DNA from: Bartonella queenslandensis
Lineage (GTDB): Bacteria > Pseudomonadota > Alphaproteobacteria > Rhizobiales > Rhizobiaceae
DNA length: 64,000 bases
NCBI RefSeq assembly: GCF_018155095.1
Contig: NZ_NAAI01000004.1
Location: 1-64,000, forward strand
Direction of reading: 5' to 3'
Below the pieces are notes generated by a model. That model made no database searches and was not told the DNA's origin. It saw only the letters and a program-made list of their open reading frames with translations. The position numbers were made by a program, and so were the translations under genes. Within the stretch, counting starts at the first letter, position 1. The number at the start of each line of letters is the position of its first letter. Shown one piece after another: positions 27,823 through 37,741 of this stretch.

Positions 27823-29307
27823 TTAATCCCCTTTAACTCTTATCTTCCCATCTTCACCAACAAAGCGTGTTCCAGAAGGCAATTCATCTTCCTGTTCTTT
27901 GCTGGTAACAAGCGGCAAATCACTACGTTTTTGCTGTGGAGATGTAGAATGCGATTGGGATGTGACTTTATCAACTTTCTCTGCTGTCAATTCAATTTTA
28001 CCATTTTGTAGCAACGACAATACATCTGTTTTCATCTTACCCAAAATATGATGAATTTTTTTCAATCTATACATCAGCTCTTTATGACCCAGTTTGTAAT
28101 CTATCTCTCCTAAATAGCTCTTTAATATATCAAGCTCTCTTTCTGTGAGATTTCCAAAACCAGAAGCACCATTGCGTGAATACCGTCTCATGGTTTCTAA
28201 TCTATCGATACCTATACGATTTTTAATCGAATCAAGGAGAGATTTCATATCACGGTGTTTAGGAACTTTGAAAAAAGCTAACCAATCTGCCAAATTGCCT
28301 GTAGACCAATCACCGTTCTCGTTCACATAATCCATAAAACGTTCGATATCCTCGAGCATATTACCGCTAATAGCTTCACTATTTTTAAGCTCTATCATTT
28401 CTCGTTGGCGGTCCAGTTCTTCTTTAGACCTAGCATCATAACCACCGTTCACTTTTTGTAATAGAAAAGCATTCAACGCATCTTTATTCCCAGCCATAAA
28501 CCGCGCTTCTTCTTCACTATAGCCTTTGGACTTTAGATACTCGACGGTTTGATTAACCTGTCCTCTTTGTTTATCGCCTTCATTAAGACGCTTCACACCA
28601 CTTGCAAGCGCATCCCATCCTGAACCGCCGGATGGTGCTGCCGACATACCTGCGAAAAGATCTTGAAGCTTTTTATAAAAATCCGACTCGACAAACTTTT
28701 CAAAACCAGTTCGAGTATCTACTGGAGAAGTTTGTGACTGTGATGTTGAAGATGCCTCTTCTATAGGCGTAAGTTGTTTAATCTCCTGTGCATTAGGGAG
28801 TGGTGGATGATTACCTACACCAAGTGGTATTTGCGCTTCTGCTTCAGGAACCGTATAGGGCTCTTTCTTCTCATGATAAATTCCATCAGGAATAATAGAC
28901 CCTACGTTAAGAGAAGAAAGAGTACCTGTACTAAACGGTTGGTCAATAGAAATTGCACTAGGAACAACGGGACCTTGATGCTGCTGTATTACTTTCTGCA
29001 ACATATTCATTTTTTCAAATGGTCTCTCACCAAGCTTCGGAATAACCCTTTCGAATGCCTTTCGACCATAGATCTCTTTACGCTTTTCGCGCTCTCTTGC
29101 CTCCATCATTTCACGCTCTTCGCGTTCTCTTTCTTGCAAAAATATAGACCATGTCCTTTTATTACGTTTTACTGTAGGTGGGAGATGTGCACTATGTTGT
29201 ATTAAACCATCTGCTCCTATTCTAGACATTCTAACTAAAGGATGTTCACCTTGATCAGGAGGAATAAAAAAACGCGAAATGTTATTTAACCAAGAACCTT
29301 TTTCCAT
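27823..29307 (-). CDS. Putative internal virion protein, function unknown
   Basis: A 494-aa hydrophilic protein. A stretch very rich in Glu/Arg (EREREEREMMEAREREKRKE) lies at residues 53-72, and Pro/Ser-rich linkers are in the middle. The region GYSEEEARFMAGNKDALNAF and helical segments follow. It is one base from the large ejection-type protein and 11 bp after the next gene, so it is part of the same assembly module. No family recognised. Confidence 0.6.
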   Translation of the reverse strand: MEKGSWLNNISRFFIPPDQGEHPLVRMSRIGADGLIQHSAHLPPTVKRNKRTWSIFLQEREREEREMMEAREREKRKEIYGRKAFERVIPKLGERPFEKMNMLQKVIQQHQGPVVPSAISIDQPFSTGTLSSLNVGSIIPDGIYHEKKEPYTVPEAEAQIPLGVGNHPPLPNAQEIKQLTPIEEASSTSQSQTSPVDTRTGFEKFVESDFYKKLQDLFAGMSAAPSGGSGWDALASGVKRLNEGDKQRGQVNQTVEYLKSKGYSEEEARFMAGNKDALNAFLLQKVNGGYDARSKEELDRQREMIELKNSEAISGNMLEDIERFMDYVNENGDWSTGNLADWLAFFKVPKHRDMKSLLDSIKNRIGIDRLETMRRYSRNGASGFGNLTERELDILKSYLGEIDYKLGHKELMYRLKKIHHILGKMKTDVLSLLQNGKIELTAEKVDKVTSQSHSTSPQQKRSDLPLVTSKEQEDELPSGTRFVGEDGKIRVKGD

Positions 29308-29318
29308 TTCTTTCTTTC

Positions 29319-30203
29319 CTATACACCAAATTTTTTATCTAAAAATTTTCCAAAAGGTTTAGAAATATCAGGGATACCCATAAAACTTGTCGCTAGATTT
29401 GCTACTGCCGCAAAATTCTTCCAAGGGTCGTTACCATGCATCATCGAAGCTGTACTATTATTCGTTGTCGTGCCGTAATTTCTTGCAAAACCATGACCGG
29501 CGTTCATAAGCATATTCAACCTATTCCACCCGCTATTGTCTTGTTCCAGCCAACGTTCACGATTGGCATCAACAACTCTCTGATTGTGGGCATCAAGTAC
29601 ACCTCCCCCCTGTATGGCATTGGAATAGGCATTCCCATAACCTTGTAAGAAGTTATTGGAGGCTCCCAATTGATTTTGATTGGCTTGGTCTATCATGGCA
29701 TTGGCTTGCATCATATTCTGAACATCTTGATTATATTGGTTCGCTGTCGCACTTGTCGACAAAGCACCAAGTTCATTTGCCAATACCCCTGTATGTGCAC
29801 CGGAGCCATAACGACCTGCACCGGCAAAAGAGCTGTTAATCGTATCTCTTACACGGTCTAAGCTATTTTGTAAGGCGGCATTAAAAGCGGGATTCTGTCC
29901 AACCATAGCACCCGAAGCCATGCTTCCAAGATTATTGGCTGCCGACGTTGGATTGTAGACCGTATTCATCAAAGAACGGTTTTGATAATGCTGAGGTATG
30001 CTGCCAAGACCACCAATTCCATAGCGCGTTTGATCACTTAATGGGGCTACACGAGGACCGCCATAAACATTACCACCCGCCCCTATATTATACAGATTAT
30101 ACGCATCCCTGCCACCACGCTTAAATACATCTGCCATCCAAGAAGGAGGAGCACTTGTCTGCACCTGCTTCTGTTCTGTCGTTGAGGGTGTTTGGCTCCC
30201 CAT
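29319..30203 (-). CDS. Putative ejection-type virion protein, Ala/Asn/Gly-rich
   Basis: A 294-aa protein with low charge, rich in Asn, Ala, Gly and Gln (NNLGSMASGAMVGQNPAF, SSFAGAGRYGSGAHTG, QNQLGASNNFLQGYG). The composition resembles small ejection proteins of P22-like phages (gp7/gp20 class) without clear sequence identity. It is located between the two larger internal proteins and the tail genes, again like those systems. Confidence 0.6.
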   Translation of the reverse strand: MGSQTPSTTEQKQVQTSAPPSWMADVFKRGGRDAYNLYNIGAGGNVYGGPRVAPLSDQTRYGIGGLGSIPQHYQNRSLMNTVYNPTSAANNLGSMASGAMVGQNPAFNAALQNSLDRVRDTINSSFAGAGRYGSGAHTGVLANELGALSTSATANQYNQDVQNMMQANAMIDQANQNQLGASNNFLQGYGNAYSNAIQGGGVLDAHNQRVVDANRERWLEQDNSGWNRLNMLMNAGHGFARNYGTTTNNSTASMMHGNDPWKNFAAVANLATSFMGIPDISKPFGKFLDKKFGV

Positions 30204-30204
30204 G

Positions 30205-30630
30205 TCACAATTCCTTCCTATAATAAAGCATCGTTATGCCATAACCTTGTTTGTTTAATGCACGTTTCCAACCCAAACGCCCTAAAATCTCTATCTCAAA
30301 AGCGCCATTTTCACGCGCCCAATCCTCTGCAACCTGCAAATTGTCAACTTGATCAAGAACACCCTTCCCACTACATTCACAAATCAGTGCGCGCTTCTTT
30401 CCTAAAACTGTCTGTTGTATCTGGGTTGTAACAGCTGCTAAAAAGCGCTCGTCATCATCCAAAACAAGCCATAACTGTTTTTTCCCCGTGCAAATGGCTT
30501 CAATAAGATCTTGCAACGTGATTTCATGTTTAAAACGTTCCACATATGCTCTAAAGGATGCAATGATGTCTTCCAGATAAGGCGCTATACGCTCCATATC
30601 CCAAGACGTGGTCAAATAGACTTTTGCCAT
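30205..30630 (-). CDS. GNAT-like virion-morphogenesis protein (T7 gp13-like)
   Basis: A 141-aa protein beginning MAKVYLTTSWDMERIAP, with LWLVLDDDERFLAAVTTQIQ and a C-terminal EIEILGRLGWKRALNKQGYG. The pattern is like acetyltransferase-fold proteins of podoviruses, of which T7 gp13 is the known example, and the enzyme activity is doubtful there. Its start codon overlaps the stop of the upstream tail gene (TAATG). Call rests on pattern and gene neighbourhood. Confidence 0.5.
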   Translation of the reverse strand: MAKVYLTTSWDMERIAPYLEDIIASFRAYVERFKHEITLQDLIEAICTGKKQLWLVLDDDERFLAAVTTQIQQTVLGKKRALICECSGKGVLDQVDNLQVAEDWARENGAFEIEILGRLGWKRALNKQGYGITMLYYRKEL

Positions 30631-32087
30631 TACCCTCTGCCTAAAGGACGTAAATCAACATCAAACCCCGTAATTGCCGTCCAAGGTTCATTTTTAGGAA
30701 TGCGTAATTTAAAGCGGTGATAACGATTGCGCGAACGTCCGTGATAAGCACCCGTAGCATAGGAACATTCTCTCTCCTTGTGCCATGTGATCGGCGTCTG
30801 ATGATTGCGAAGACGACGTTCTCCGATACTTAAAAGACCTTGCGTCGTATCAACTTCGGCAAACATTTTTGTGATAAAGTTAAAACTTCCATCCGGTGCC
30901 CCCATCTCTTGCGAAACAACCGTTGCCTCCATCGGTGCGCCCGTAAACATAACAAGACAATTGTTTTCATCAAAAGCACCAAGCATGGGTGCGCCACTTT
31001 GCCAACGGGGGCTGTCTAAAGAAGCAGGCAAGGACTCAAGATTGATCGAGATCTCATCTAACTGTTCTAAAGTATAACCTGTCGTAAATACGGGAAACAA
31101 TGTGAAAGGCTTTCCCTGTATCGTCGACCATTTCTGCAAGCCCCAATCATAAACAAAGGTCGTTTGCTCGTTATTACCTCTCTTTAAAGACCAGTAAATC
31201 CGATTATCAACGGGGTCTATCACTCCTTGCATATTATCAAGAGCAAATTTATCAAAGGTTTTAAAAACCGTTCTATCAACTTTCTCAAAGCCTATTGGCA
31301 AAAGTTGACCATCAGCACTCATCTGATAAAAGCCACCATCACCAGCAAAAAAAGCATCACTGCCTCGACAAGCTATAGAAGCTGCACTGCGCGCTCCGCG
31401 CTTATCTTGGATCTTTTGAAAAGCAAATACAATTTTAGAACCCGGAACAAAAGTTCCTGCATAAATCGCAGAACGCATAAAAATGAGTGGATTGCTCGAT
31501 TCCGTTGCCCCTTGAACGTATTCTCCATCTGGAAAATCTTGAAAATCACAATCTTTCTGCTTAACTGTCCAATGGGTTGCATCTTCCAAACCAGACCAAT
31601 GAATGCGATTGGGATGATCTGTCAATTGCATCAAACAAACAAAAGGTCCCCAAACCTTCACCAATCCGGCTTTCGGTGGATTGCCTCCTAATTCTTCAAA
31701 TCGTTCGGAACTATGGGTATGAAAGACTTGCGGTTTATCATTTTTATTGACCGCAATAACTCTCTGACCAAACAAGGCAAATGACCATTGATTATCCTCA
31801 TTTGCCTGATAGGTCACACCGCTTTGGCTTATGTCTTTCCAACCCTGCGTTTGACTATCATAACTATAAAGCTTTTTGGCTCCTCCTACGATAATCTTAA
31901 CCCCATTACCACTTCGAAACGCTATACACCCCAAAGGCTTTTCTCCCAAAGGAGCCGATACTACCATTGCGCTAGGCATAGGAATATAGCCTCCATCTGC
32001 CGGTAAAACATTCACAAGTGTATCCGTAAAGCTGCCATTGACGACCGAAACATCGGGGCGATAATCAGCGATTGGAAAATAAACCAT
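30630..32087 (-). CDS. Tail / packaged-DNA stabilisation protein (P22 gp10-like)
   Basis: A 485-aa beta-rich protein with blades such as GGAKKLYSYDSQTQGWKDIS, FALFGQRVIAVNKNDKPQVF and FVCLMQLTDHPNRIHWSGLED. DAFFAGDGGFYQMSADGQLLPIG and FVYDWGLQKWSTIQGKPF follow. This beta-propeller-like series is typical of P22 gp10 and related tail-tube (gp12-like) proteins that close the portal after packaging. It follows the adaptor gene by 1 bp. Confidence 0.75.
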   Translation of the reverse strand: MVYFPIADYRPDVSVVNGSFTDTLVNVLPADGGYIPMPSAMVVSAPLGEKPLGCIAFRSGNGVKIIVGGAKKLYSYDSQTQGWKDISQSGVTYQANEDNQWSFALFGQRVIAVNKNDKPQVFHTHSSERFEELGGNPPKAGLVKVWGPFVCLMQLTDHPNRIHWSGLEDATHWTVKQKDCDFQDFPDGEYVQGATESSNPLIFMRSAIYAGTFVPGSKIVFAFQKIQDKRGARSAASIACRGSDAFFAGDGGFYQMSADGQLLPIGFEKVDRTVFKTFDKFALDNMQGVIDPVDNRIYWSLKRGNNEQTTFVYDWGLQKWSTIQGKPFTLFPVFTTGYTLEQLDEISINLESLPASLDSPRWQSGAPMLGAFDENNCLVMFTGAPMEATVVSQEMGAPDGSFNFITKMFAEVDTTQGLLSIGERRLRNHQTPITWHKERECSYATGAYHGRSRNRYHRFKLRIPKNEPWTAITGFDVDLRPLGRG

Positions 32088-32088
32088 T

Positions 32089-32796
32089 TTAGAAATCCGT
32101 TGGAATTATGCGTGTGACGTTATGACGTTTGGACGTCTCTGCACGCAATTCATGCAACTGCTCGGTAAAGTCATTATAAGCTGCCGTTGCACAATCGGGT
32201 TCTTTAAGGATATTCTTGTACAACTCATATTTTGCACGCGCCTTAATCAGATCAAACGCGTGCACAAACCATAGATGCTCTTCATCAACACGCTCTATCT
32301 CTGATAAACGCTGTGGAGAGAGAATGAGTTGAATCTGATAGGCTCTGTCCGGTGTGGGATAAAGATGCAATTTCCTATCAAAATAACTGTAACAAACCGG
32401 TGTTCCTTGCTGCCCTGATGACAACGAAGCCTCTAGAGCAAAAGGACTTCTCCGTTCTAGTTCAAGCTTATGATGTTGATCGGACTTAAGATAAACGCTT
32501 TTGATTTTGACAGCTGTTTCAATAGGGCGGGTATCGCTTGCATCATAAATCCCCTGCCCCGCCCGTGTTTGAAACGTAACATCACGGCTTTCGTTAAAGT
32601 AAAAACTTTCCCTCTCACAAAAACGAATAGCAGCAAAAATACTTTCTTGGATTTGTGCTACATACTCGTCCGTAATGTCATCAATCTCATCTTGGATAAC
32701 AGACACCATGTGTGAAAGCGTTTTTCTATGACGATAAACATTTTGACTAGCCGGTATTGGTCCGCCTGTCCTAACCCGAATATAATGACGCGTCAT
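32089..32796 (-). CDS. Head-to-tail adaptor (P22 gp4-like)
   Basis: A 235-aa protein with a helical N-terminus (VIQDEIDDITDEYVAQIQESIFAAIRFCE, in two helices), a middle with GIYDASDTRPIETAVKIKSVYL and a helical C-terminus. That is the pattern of podovirus adaptor proteins that sit under the portal. It is next to the gp10-like gene, as in P22-type tails. Assignment by pattern and position. Confidence 0.65.
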   Translation of the reverse strand: MTRHYIRVRTGGPIPASQNVYRHRKTLSHMVSVIQDEIDDITDEYVAQIQESIFAAIRFCERESFYFNESRDVTFQTRAGQGIYDASDTRPIETAVKIKSVYLKSDQHHKLELERRSPFALEASLSSGQQGTPVCYSYFDRKLHLYPTPDRAYQIQLILSPQRLSEIERVDEEHLWFVHAFDLIKARAKYELYKNILKEPDCATAAYNDFTEQLHELRAETSKRHNVTRIIPTDF

Positions 32797-32806
32797 CAGA
32801 CTTCTC

Positions 32807-33187
32807 TTAACAATTTGTCACGAATTCAACGACGATACTTGCTTGACCAGCTTGGACTGTTTTATCGGCTTTGGCATAAAGCGTGACCTCTTTATCAGAG
32901 GGAACAAACTCCTTCTGATTAGAAATTGTCGCTGCTTTAATACCCGCTTGTTTGATCTCTAACTCACCAAATTCAGTCCCACCAGCAGTGCTGCCTATTT
33001 TGACCTTCGTGTCCGAAAACGCTGTCTTAATAAAAGCCTTGATTGAAGTAATCAAAGCACCTCGAGGCAAAGTGCCTATCTTCATCACCTTTTCTTTATC
33101 TTGGTAGCTAAAATTAAGACGCAAAAAGCTTACCTGCTGCGTATGAAGGTTTCTCCCCTGTAAGGGTTCTGGTAAATAATCTGCCAT
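32807..33187 (-). CDS. Small structural protein, paralogue B
   Basis: A 126-aa protein closely related along its length to the next gene upstream. Shared segments are PLQGRNL, TQQVSFLRLN, KIGTLPRGALITSIKAFIKTAFSDTKVKIGS and a C-terminal beta-rich VEFVTN. It lies between capsid and adaptor genes, so a head decoration or head-completion role is plausible. ATG 33187 (MADYLPEPLQG) is preferred; the frame is open further upstream into the paralogue. Confidence 0.65.
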   Translation of the reverse strand: MADYLPEPLQGRNLHTQQVSFLRLNFSYQDKEKVMKIGTLPRGALITSIKAFIKTAFSDTKVKIGSTAGGTEFGELEIKQAGIKAATISNQKEFVPSDKEVTLYAKADKTVQAGQASIVVEFVTNC

Positions 33188-33198
33188 ATCTTGTCCCC

Positions 33199-33579
33199 TT
33201 AATGATTTGCCACAAATTGCACGACCACAACACACTCACCAGCATCTGTGCTTTTATCGCGTGTTGCATAAAGGGTCATTTCTTTATCCTCTGGCGCAAA
33301 AACCTTTTGGTCTGTTGGGGTAAAATCTTGCGTATTTTGGGCTTTGATATCTTTTTCCCCAAACTCATTGCCCCCATAGGTACTGCCAATCTTCAATTTT
33401 GCTTCGGAAAACGCTGTCTTCACAAACGCTTTTATCGACGTGATCAAAGCGCCACGGGGCAATATTCCTATTTTTCGTGTAAGACGCTTCTCTTTATGCG
33501 AGATGTTCAAGCGAAAAAAACTCACTTGTTGCGTAACCAAGTTTCTCCCTTGTAGGGGCTGTGGTAATCCTTCTGCCAT
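33199..33579 (-). CDS. Small structural protein, paralogue A
   Basis: A 126-aa protein, MAEGLPQPLQGRNLVTQQ, with KIGILPRGALITSIKAFVKTAFSEAKLKIGS almost the same as in the downstream copy. The C-terminal halves differ more (APEDKEMTLYATRDKSTDAG against PSDKEVTLYAKADKTVQAG). It starts 21 bp after the capsid gene. Tandem duplication is clear; the function is not known. Confidence 0.65.
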   Translation of the reverse strand: MAEGLPQPLQGRNLVTQQVSFFRLNISHKEKRLTRKIGILPRGALITSIKAFVKTAFSEAKLKIGSTYGGNEFGEKDIKAQNTQDFTPTDQKVFAPEDKEMTLYATRDKSTDAGECVVVVQFVANH

Positions 33580-33600
33580 GTTTTATTTCCTTTCCCGAAT

Positions 33601-34725
33601 TTAAGAAGGCTTTTCACCGGTATAAGTTGAAACAACAACTGTTCCAAAATCTTGCGCATGTTGTCCTCTTCCAGGCATTTGGAAACGGGTTTTCTTCATT
33701 CCTAGGATTGTTTTCGCTGCAACCCCATAGACCCGTTGATAATCATCAAGCTCTTCAACCAACTTATAGCGCGTATCTTGATTTTCTGCTCCAAAGGCAA
33801 GCATCGCACTTTGTGCACCAAGTAAAACAGCACGACGTACATTTTCTTCAACGGTGCCATCAGATTTTACACCATGCGTCACATGTTCTGATTCACGTAA
33901 AATCACACCGTTATACATGCCTAGTGAACCATCAAAGATCGGATTCTTCGCACGCGAACCTGAATAAGCAGCCTTTTGTATATCAAGCCACTGACCTGTA
34001 TCTGTATTGGTACGCAATTGCATAACTTGTATGGGATGAAGATACATGACGTAAACATTGGAACCACCAACACGTACGGGTCTGATTTTGGGGTTAGCCA
34101 ACTTGGCAACTTTAACAGCTTCATCAATCAGCTTAAGACTAAAACCGTGTTTTGCCAGCTCTTTTACTTCTTCATCTTTCGTTTTGGCTTCTGGTCGTAC
34201 AATGCGCTTACTACTTGGTGCCAATGGTGTATTAAAACCATAATACAATTCATCTAGTTCAATCTCACGCCCTTCAAATTTCATTGTAGGAGCTGTATAC
34301 CCACACACTTGCGTGAAAAACATCAAACTTAAACGGTCGGCGTACCAATCAACCAATGACTTGTGTGCTTCATCGCGTAAACTAAACAAAATACGTTGTT
34401 GATCAATTGTCCCTTTGTTCTTCGTCGAAACCGCATGATTAAGTTCATTGATATATAATTTGTCATGAAGAAACTGAAGCGCTTCTTCATTACCTTTAAG
34501 CGTTTCACCCTCGCTTACACCGCGCCCCATAATCTGTGCACGTAAGCTAAATGTAACACAATCACCACCTTCTTTCCTAAGTTCATTTTTGACTTGAATG
34601 ATACTATTAGAGCCTTCTCCCATTAACGGTTCAATATCAAGCGCTTTAGACGCTTCATAATTTAATTTCTTTGACCAAGCTTTCACCGCTTGAGCATCAT
34701 TAATAGGTATACGTGTTGTTGCCAT
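33601..34725 (-). CDS. Major capsid protein, N4-gp56 / DUF4043 type
   Basis: A 374-aa protein with the typical N-terminus of the N4-gp56 family (AVKAWSKKLNYEASKALDIEPLMGEGSNSIIQVKNEL, in pieces) and GGDCVTFSLRAQIMGRGVSEGETLKGNEE. DQQRILFSLRDEAHKSLVDWYADR and a C-terminal QTDTRYKLV-like DTRYKLVEELDDYQRVYG also fit. It should form the icosahedral shell. A hairpin terminator lies just upstream, between it and the scaffold gene. Confidence 0.88.
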   Translation of the reverse strand: MATTRIPINDAQAVKAWSKKLNYEASKALDIEPLMGEGSNSIIQVKNELRKEGGDCVTFSLRAQIMGRGVSEGETLKGNEEALQFLHDKLYINELNHAVSTKNKGTIDQQRILFSLRDEAHKSLVDWYADRLSLMFFTQVCGYTAPTMKFEGREIELDELYYGFNTPLAPSSKRIVRPEAKTKDEEVKELAKHGFSLKLIDEAVKVAKLANPKIRPVRVGGSNVYVMYLHPIQVMQLRTNTDTGQWLDIQKAAYSGSRAKNPIFDGSLGMYNGVILRESEHVTHGVKSDGTVEENVRRAVLLGAQSAMLAFGAENQDTRYKLVEELDDYQRVYGVAAKTILGMKKTRFQMPGRGQHAQDFGTVVVSTYTGEKPS

Positions 34726-34747
34726 TTATTTTGCCTTTCTTTGCTAT

Positions 34748-34786
34748 AAAAAAACCGGCTTAAAGCCGGCAAAAAAACCCGCATCA
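34748..34786 (-). terminator. Tandem hairpins between scaffold and capsid genes
   Basis: On the minus strand CCGGC-TTTAA-GCCGG (34755-34769) is followed by seven T. A second, weaker CCGC/GCGG hairpin stands just before it with its own T-run. They may set the ratio of scaffold to capsid transcripts or stabilise the capsid mRNA; a capsid promoter further down was not identified. Confidence 0.65.
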
Positions 34787-34818
34787 AAGGCGGATTACGT
34801 TATGCGCCTAGACTATAA

Positions 34819-35709
34819 TCAGCCATCGCGCCCCATTAACTTATCAAAAATGATTTGATTTTTAGGATTGCTATACCATTCTCCAAATTCTTTATCAGAC
34901 ATATTGCCAATAGCTTCTAAAGTCATTGGTCCAGTACTCCCCCCTCCACCAGATGCCGTTAAAGTCCTCGCAGAATTCTGACGGCTTTGAAGCGCCGCAA
35001 CTTGATTATTCGCTTGCACTGCTTGGTTCTGATAGCCAAGATTTTGTGCTATCCTATAAAGCTCTTCTGCTGGATTAACCCCTTTTTGTGCGCAGGTCGC
35101 TACAATTGTACGCAGTTCATCCCCTATAATCGCATCTATCGTGCTCTTTTGTGCATAATCCGGATAAACAGAGGACCATGCATTCAACTGCTTTGCACGC
35201 TCTTCATAAAGAAAATTTGCTGCCGCATCAAAATCACTGTACTTCTTCTTCGCAGTTTCAGCAGAACTTTCTAAAAACTGGTTCAAATGTCCATTAAATT
35301 CTTGGTATTCAATGGCTTGTCTTTGTTCTTCTTGCTGTGCACGAATATACGCATCTTGCTTTTGAATCTTATCTAACATCCACGTTAATGCGAGAATTGG
35401 GTCCTCACGTAAGTCTGGGGGCGCACTTTCTCCTTCAACTTTCGGCGTTTGGGATTGTGCTTCGTAGAACCTTTTAAGCGCTTCACGCGCCTCATTAGCT
35501 TTTTGCTCCACACGCTGTTGCTGCTCTATACTAGGAACGATTTCTGAAGGCTTTTCAATGGGCTCTGCAACCGGTTCTGGAGGTATCGCATCATGGCTCT
35601 CAACTGTCTCGACCTCATGATCAACATCAAAAGAACTCTCATCTTCATCAAAAACTGGTGCACCAACCCTATAATCTTCATTCATAGCTTCGTTCATTTC
35701 TGCATTCAT
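34819..35709 (-). CDS. Capsid scaffolding protein
   Basis: A 296-aa acidic, largely helical protein. It has an unstructured acidic N-terminus (FDEDESSFDVDHEVETVESHD), a Gln/Glu-rich helical middle (KQDAYIRAQQEEQRQAIEYQEF), a Gly/Ser linker (ASGGGGSTGP) and a short C-terminal helix region. The place between portal and capsid genes is the standard one for scaffolds. GAGG before ATG 35709 supports this start. Confidence 0.72.
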   Translation of the reverse strand: MNAEMNEAMNEDYRVGAPVFDEDESSFDVDHEVETVESHDAIPPEPVAEPIEKPSEIVPSIEQQQRVEQKANEAREALKRFYEAQSQTPKVEGESAPPDLREDPILALTWMLDKIQKQDAYIRAQQEEQRQAIEYQEFNGHLNQFLESSAETAKKKYSDFDAAANFLYEERAKQLNAWSSVYPDYAQKSTIDAIIGDELRTIVATCAQKGVNPAEELYRIAQNLGYQNQAVQANNQVAALQSRQNSARTLTASGGGGSTGPMTLEAIGNMSDKEFGEWYSNPKNQIIFDKLMGRDG

Positions 35710-35722
35710 TCTCTAACCTCTC

Positions 35723-37741
35723 TCAAATGCTTCTTCCTCTGTACGTTGCCGCTCTTTCACGCATGATTTGATTTTGCGCTCGTTCATTAAGAATACGCTC
35801 CCGTTCAAGCTCATGGCGTTGCTTCATCAATTCCGCTTCCAATTTTGCTCTCTCTTGACGCATGAACAGATCAAGCTGCTTGCCTTGTAAATCCATCTGT
35901 TGCATCTGACTTTTAGCAGCAATATCCTGCTGCTTTTCTTGCAACTTCATCTCTTGTTCTGGATTCATTTGCTGTTGTTGGGCTTGTTGTGCCATTTGCT
36001 GCTGTTGCATCTTCTCGCTTACACGATTAAGCAGAGACGCAGGCAAGGGTGAGTAACGAAGCAAATCAAGCATGATATCCGGTGTAACCGCATTTTGAAG
36101 CAACGGTAACAGCTGCGTGATAATGCCAAAGGTCCGCTCTTTTTCGTTCGGGCTGGTGGGCGCATCATCCACCACAATATCATAATCAACACTCATCACC
36201 GCTTCACGGGTCAACGGAATATATTGCGCATTCTCCTCACCCGATATCCGGACCAAGCGACCATCTGACAGATAATTCTGTATCAAGTGCAAAATAATCT
36301 TGCCCTGCCTTTTGCGATACAAACGCAAGCCATCAAACAGACAAGCAAGCAGATTAAGACTGGATTGACGCCGTTGTGCCTCTAAAATCCCTGCTTGTGA
36401 AACTTCTCTCGTTCCAATAAACTCGGGCGATAAACCCGTAACTTGATTAATTGCTTCTTTCGCTTCATTAAACAGTTGAAAAAAACCGGTTGGAAATTGC
36501 GCTACGGGTTTGGGCTGTATTTTACCCCCTGCCAAAGCGCCATTTTTCAAAACCGTAATACTATCTACCCTGCTCCAACTCTTTACAGCTTCTCTCTCAT
36601 CTTCAAATGCACCCCTCTCTGCCATTATCCCGCCCTTGGATTGGCTATTGAGAATATGCATAACTTGACTGAAATATTTATTTGCCCACCGTTGTGGGTC
36701 TTTTGTCGGTCTTACAACCCCATAAAATTGCCGTTCTATCTTATCAAAATACCCCGTGATACACTCCCAACCCAATTGACCCGCTGGAACCAAAGGTTGA
36801 TCAGGGCATTCAAGCAATTTTCTGCCTAAAAAGGCGCGTTTTACAACCTTTTTATTGAAAGCCGCCCCTTGGATATCGGGCATCATGCATTGGAGCTGCT
36901 TAAACTCCTCTTCGCTGTAATCACGAAGTTCTCCCGTTTCTAAATCGGGCGCCTTATAATACCGCTCGCTTTCAAACCAACGGCATTCCACTAGTGTGAC
37001 CATCCGTCGACCGTTTTCAACATCAATGCCCTTCTCATCATTATAAGCTTCAAGATCATTATGATGAACCCCTTCATAAGCAGCCCCATCACGCGCCCAA
37101 TCCGCACTGAGTTCACTCCAATGGGCTTTGGGAAACATTTGCTTGGCTACGTCTAATGGCTTACGGTCGACATACCACATGCGTTGCGCATCCGTTAAAT
37201 TCGGTTGCACTGCCGCGCTATCCCAAACCATCTTCAAGGGGTCTAAACGCGTAATGACCGGTTCACCATCAAGGCTGTTCTCATAATCAAGCCGTGTATC
37301 AGTCCACCCCATGCCACAGATGACAGCATCTTGGAAAGCATCAGAATCTGCATATTCCGCATGTGCCATATCGCGAAACCATTCCGCGGCTCCCGTAAGC
37401 AATTCACTTGGCAACGCCTTGCCTATCTGACGAGGGATAAATTGCACTTCGCGCTTATTATTGCGTTCTGAACCCACAACCGCATTAACCAGTGGTGCAA
37501 TGCGATTAAAAGTCATAACGGGGCGGCGTTGCTCTTTTAAAGCCGCTAAATCTTGATCATTCCACTGATCACCATTGTAAAATTGAAAATCCTCCCTTGC
37601 ATGCTCACGCCATTTGTTCACATGTTCAACATCTTCTTTGTACCAATGGACAAGCTTACGAAACAAGCCTTCTGTTGACAGATCTGAGATGTTGCTCTCT
37701 TGCTCTAAATGCTCTTCATCATGCATCATTCTGCCATCCAT
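35723..37741 (-). CDS. Portal protein (P22-like)
   Basis: A 672-aa protein forming the DNA entry/exit ring. Motifs seen: YKEDVEHVNKWREHAREDFQFYNGDQW, MTFNRIAPLVNAVVGSERNNK, GWTDTRLDYE and GLSPEFIGTREVSQAG. A C-terminal coiled-coil barrel rich in Gln/Met (KMQQQQMAQQAQQQQMNPEQ) resembles P22 gp1. The first 16 bp overlap the terminase 3' end. ATG at 37729 is an alternative start. Confidence 0.88.
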   Translation of the reverse strand: MDGRMMHDEEHLEQESNISDLSTEGLFRKLVHWYKEDVEHVNKWREHAREDFQFYNGDQWNDQDLAALKEQRRPVMTFNRIAPLVNAVVGSERNNKREVQFIPRQIGKALPSELLTGAAEWFRDMAHAEYADSDAFQDAVICGMGWTDTRLDYENSLDGEPVITRLDPLKMVWDSAAVQPNLTDAQRMWYVDRKPLDVAKQMFPKAHWSELSADWARDGAAYEGVHHNDLEAYNDEKGIDVENGRRMVTLVECRWFESERYYKAPDLETGELRDYSEEEFKQLQCMMPDIQGAAFNKKVVKRAFLGRKLLECPDQPLVPAGQLGWECITGYFDKIERQFYGVVRPTKDPQRWANKYFSQVMHILNSQSKGGIMAERGAFEDEREAVKSWSRVDSITVLKNGALAGGKIQPKPVAQFPTGFFQLFNEAKEAINQVTGLSPEFIGTREVSQAGILEAQRRQSSLNLLACLFDGLRLYRKRQGKIILHLIQNYLSDGRLVRISGEENAQYIPLTREAVMSVDYDIVVDDAPTSPNEKERTFGIITQLLPLLQNAVTPDIMLDLLRYSPLPASLLNRVSEKMQQQQMAQQAQQQQMNPEQEMKLQEKQQDIAAKSQMQQMDLQGKQLDLFMRQERAKLEAELMKQRHELERERILNERAQNQIMRERAATYRGRSI

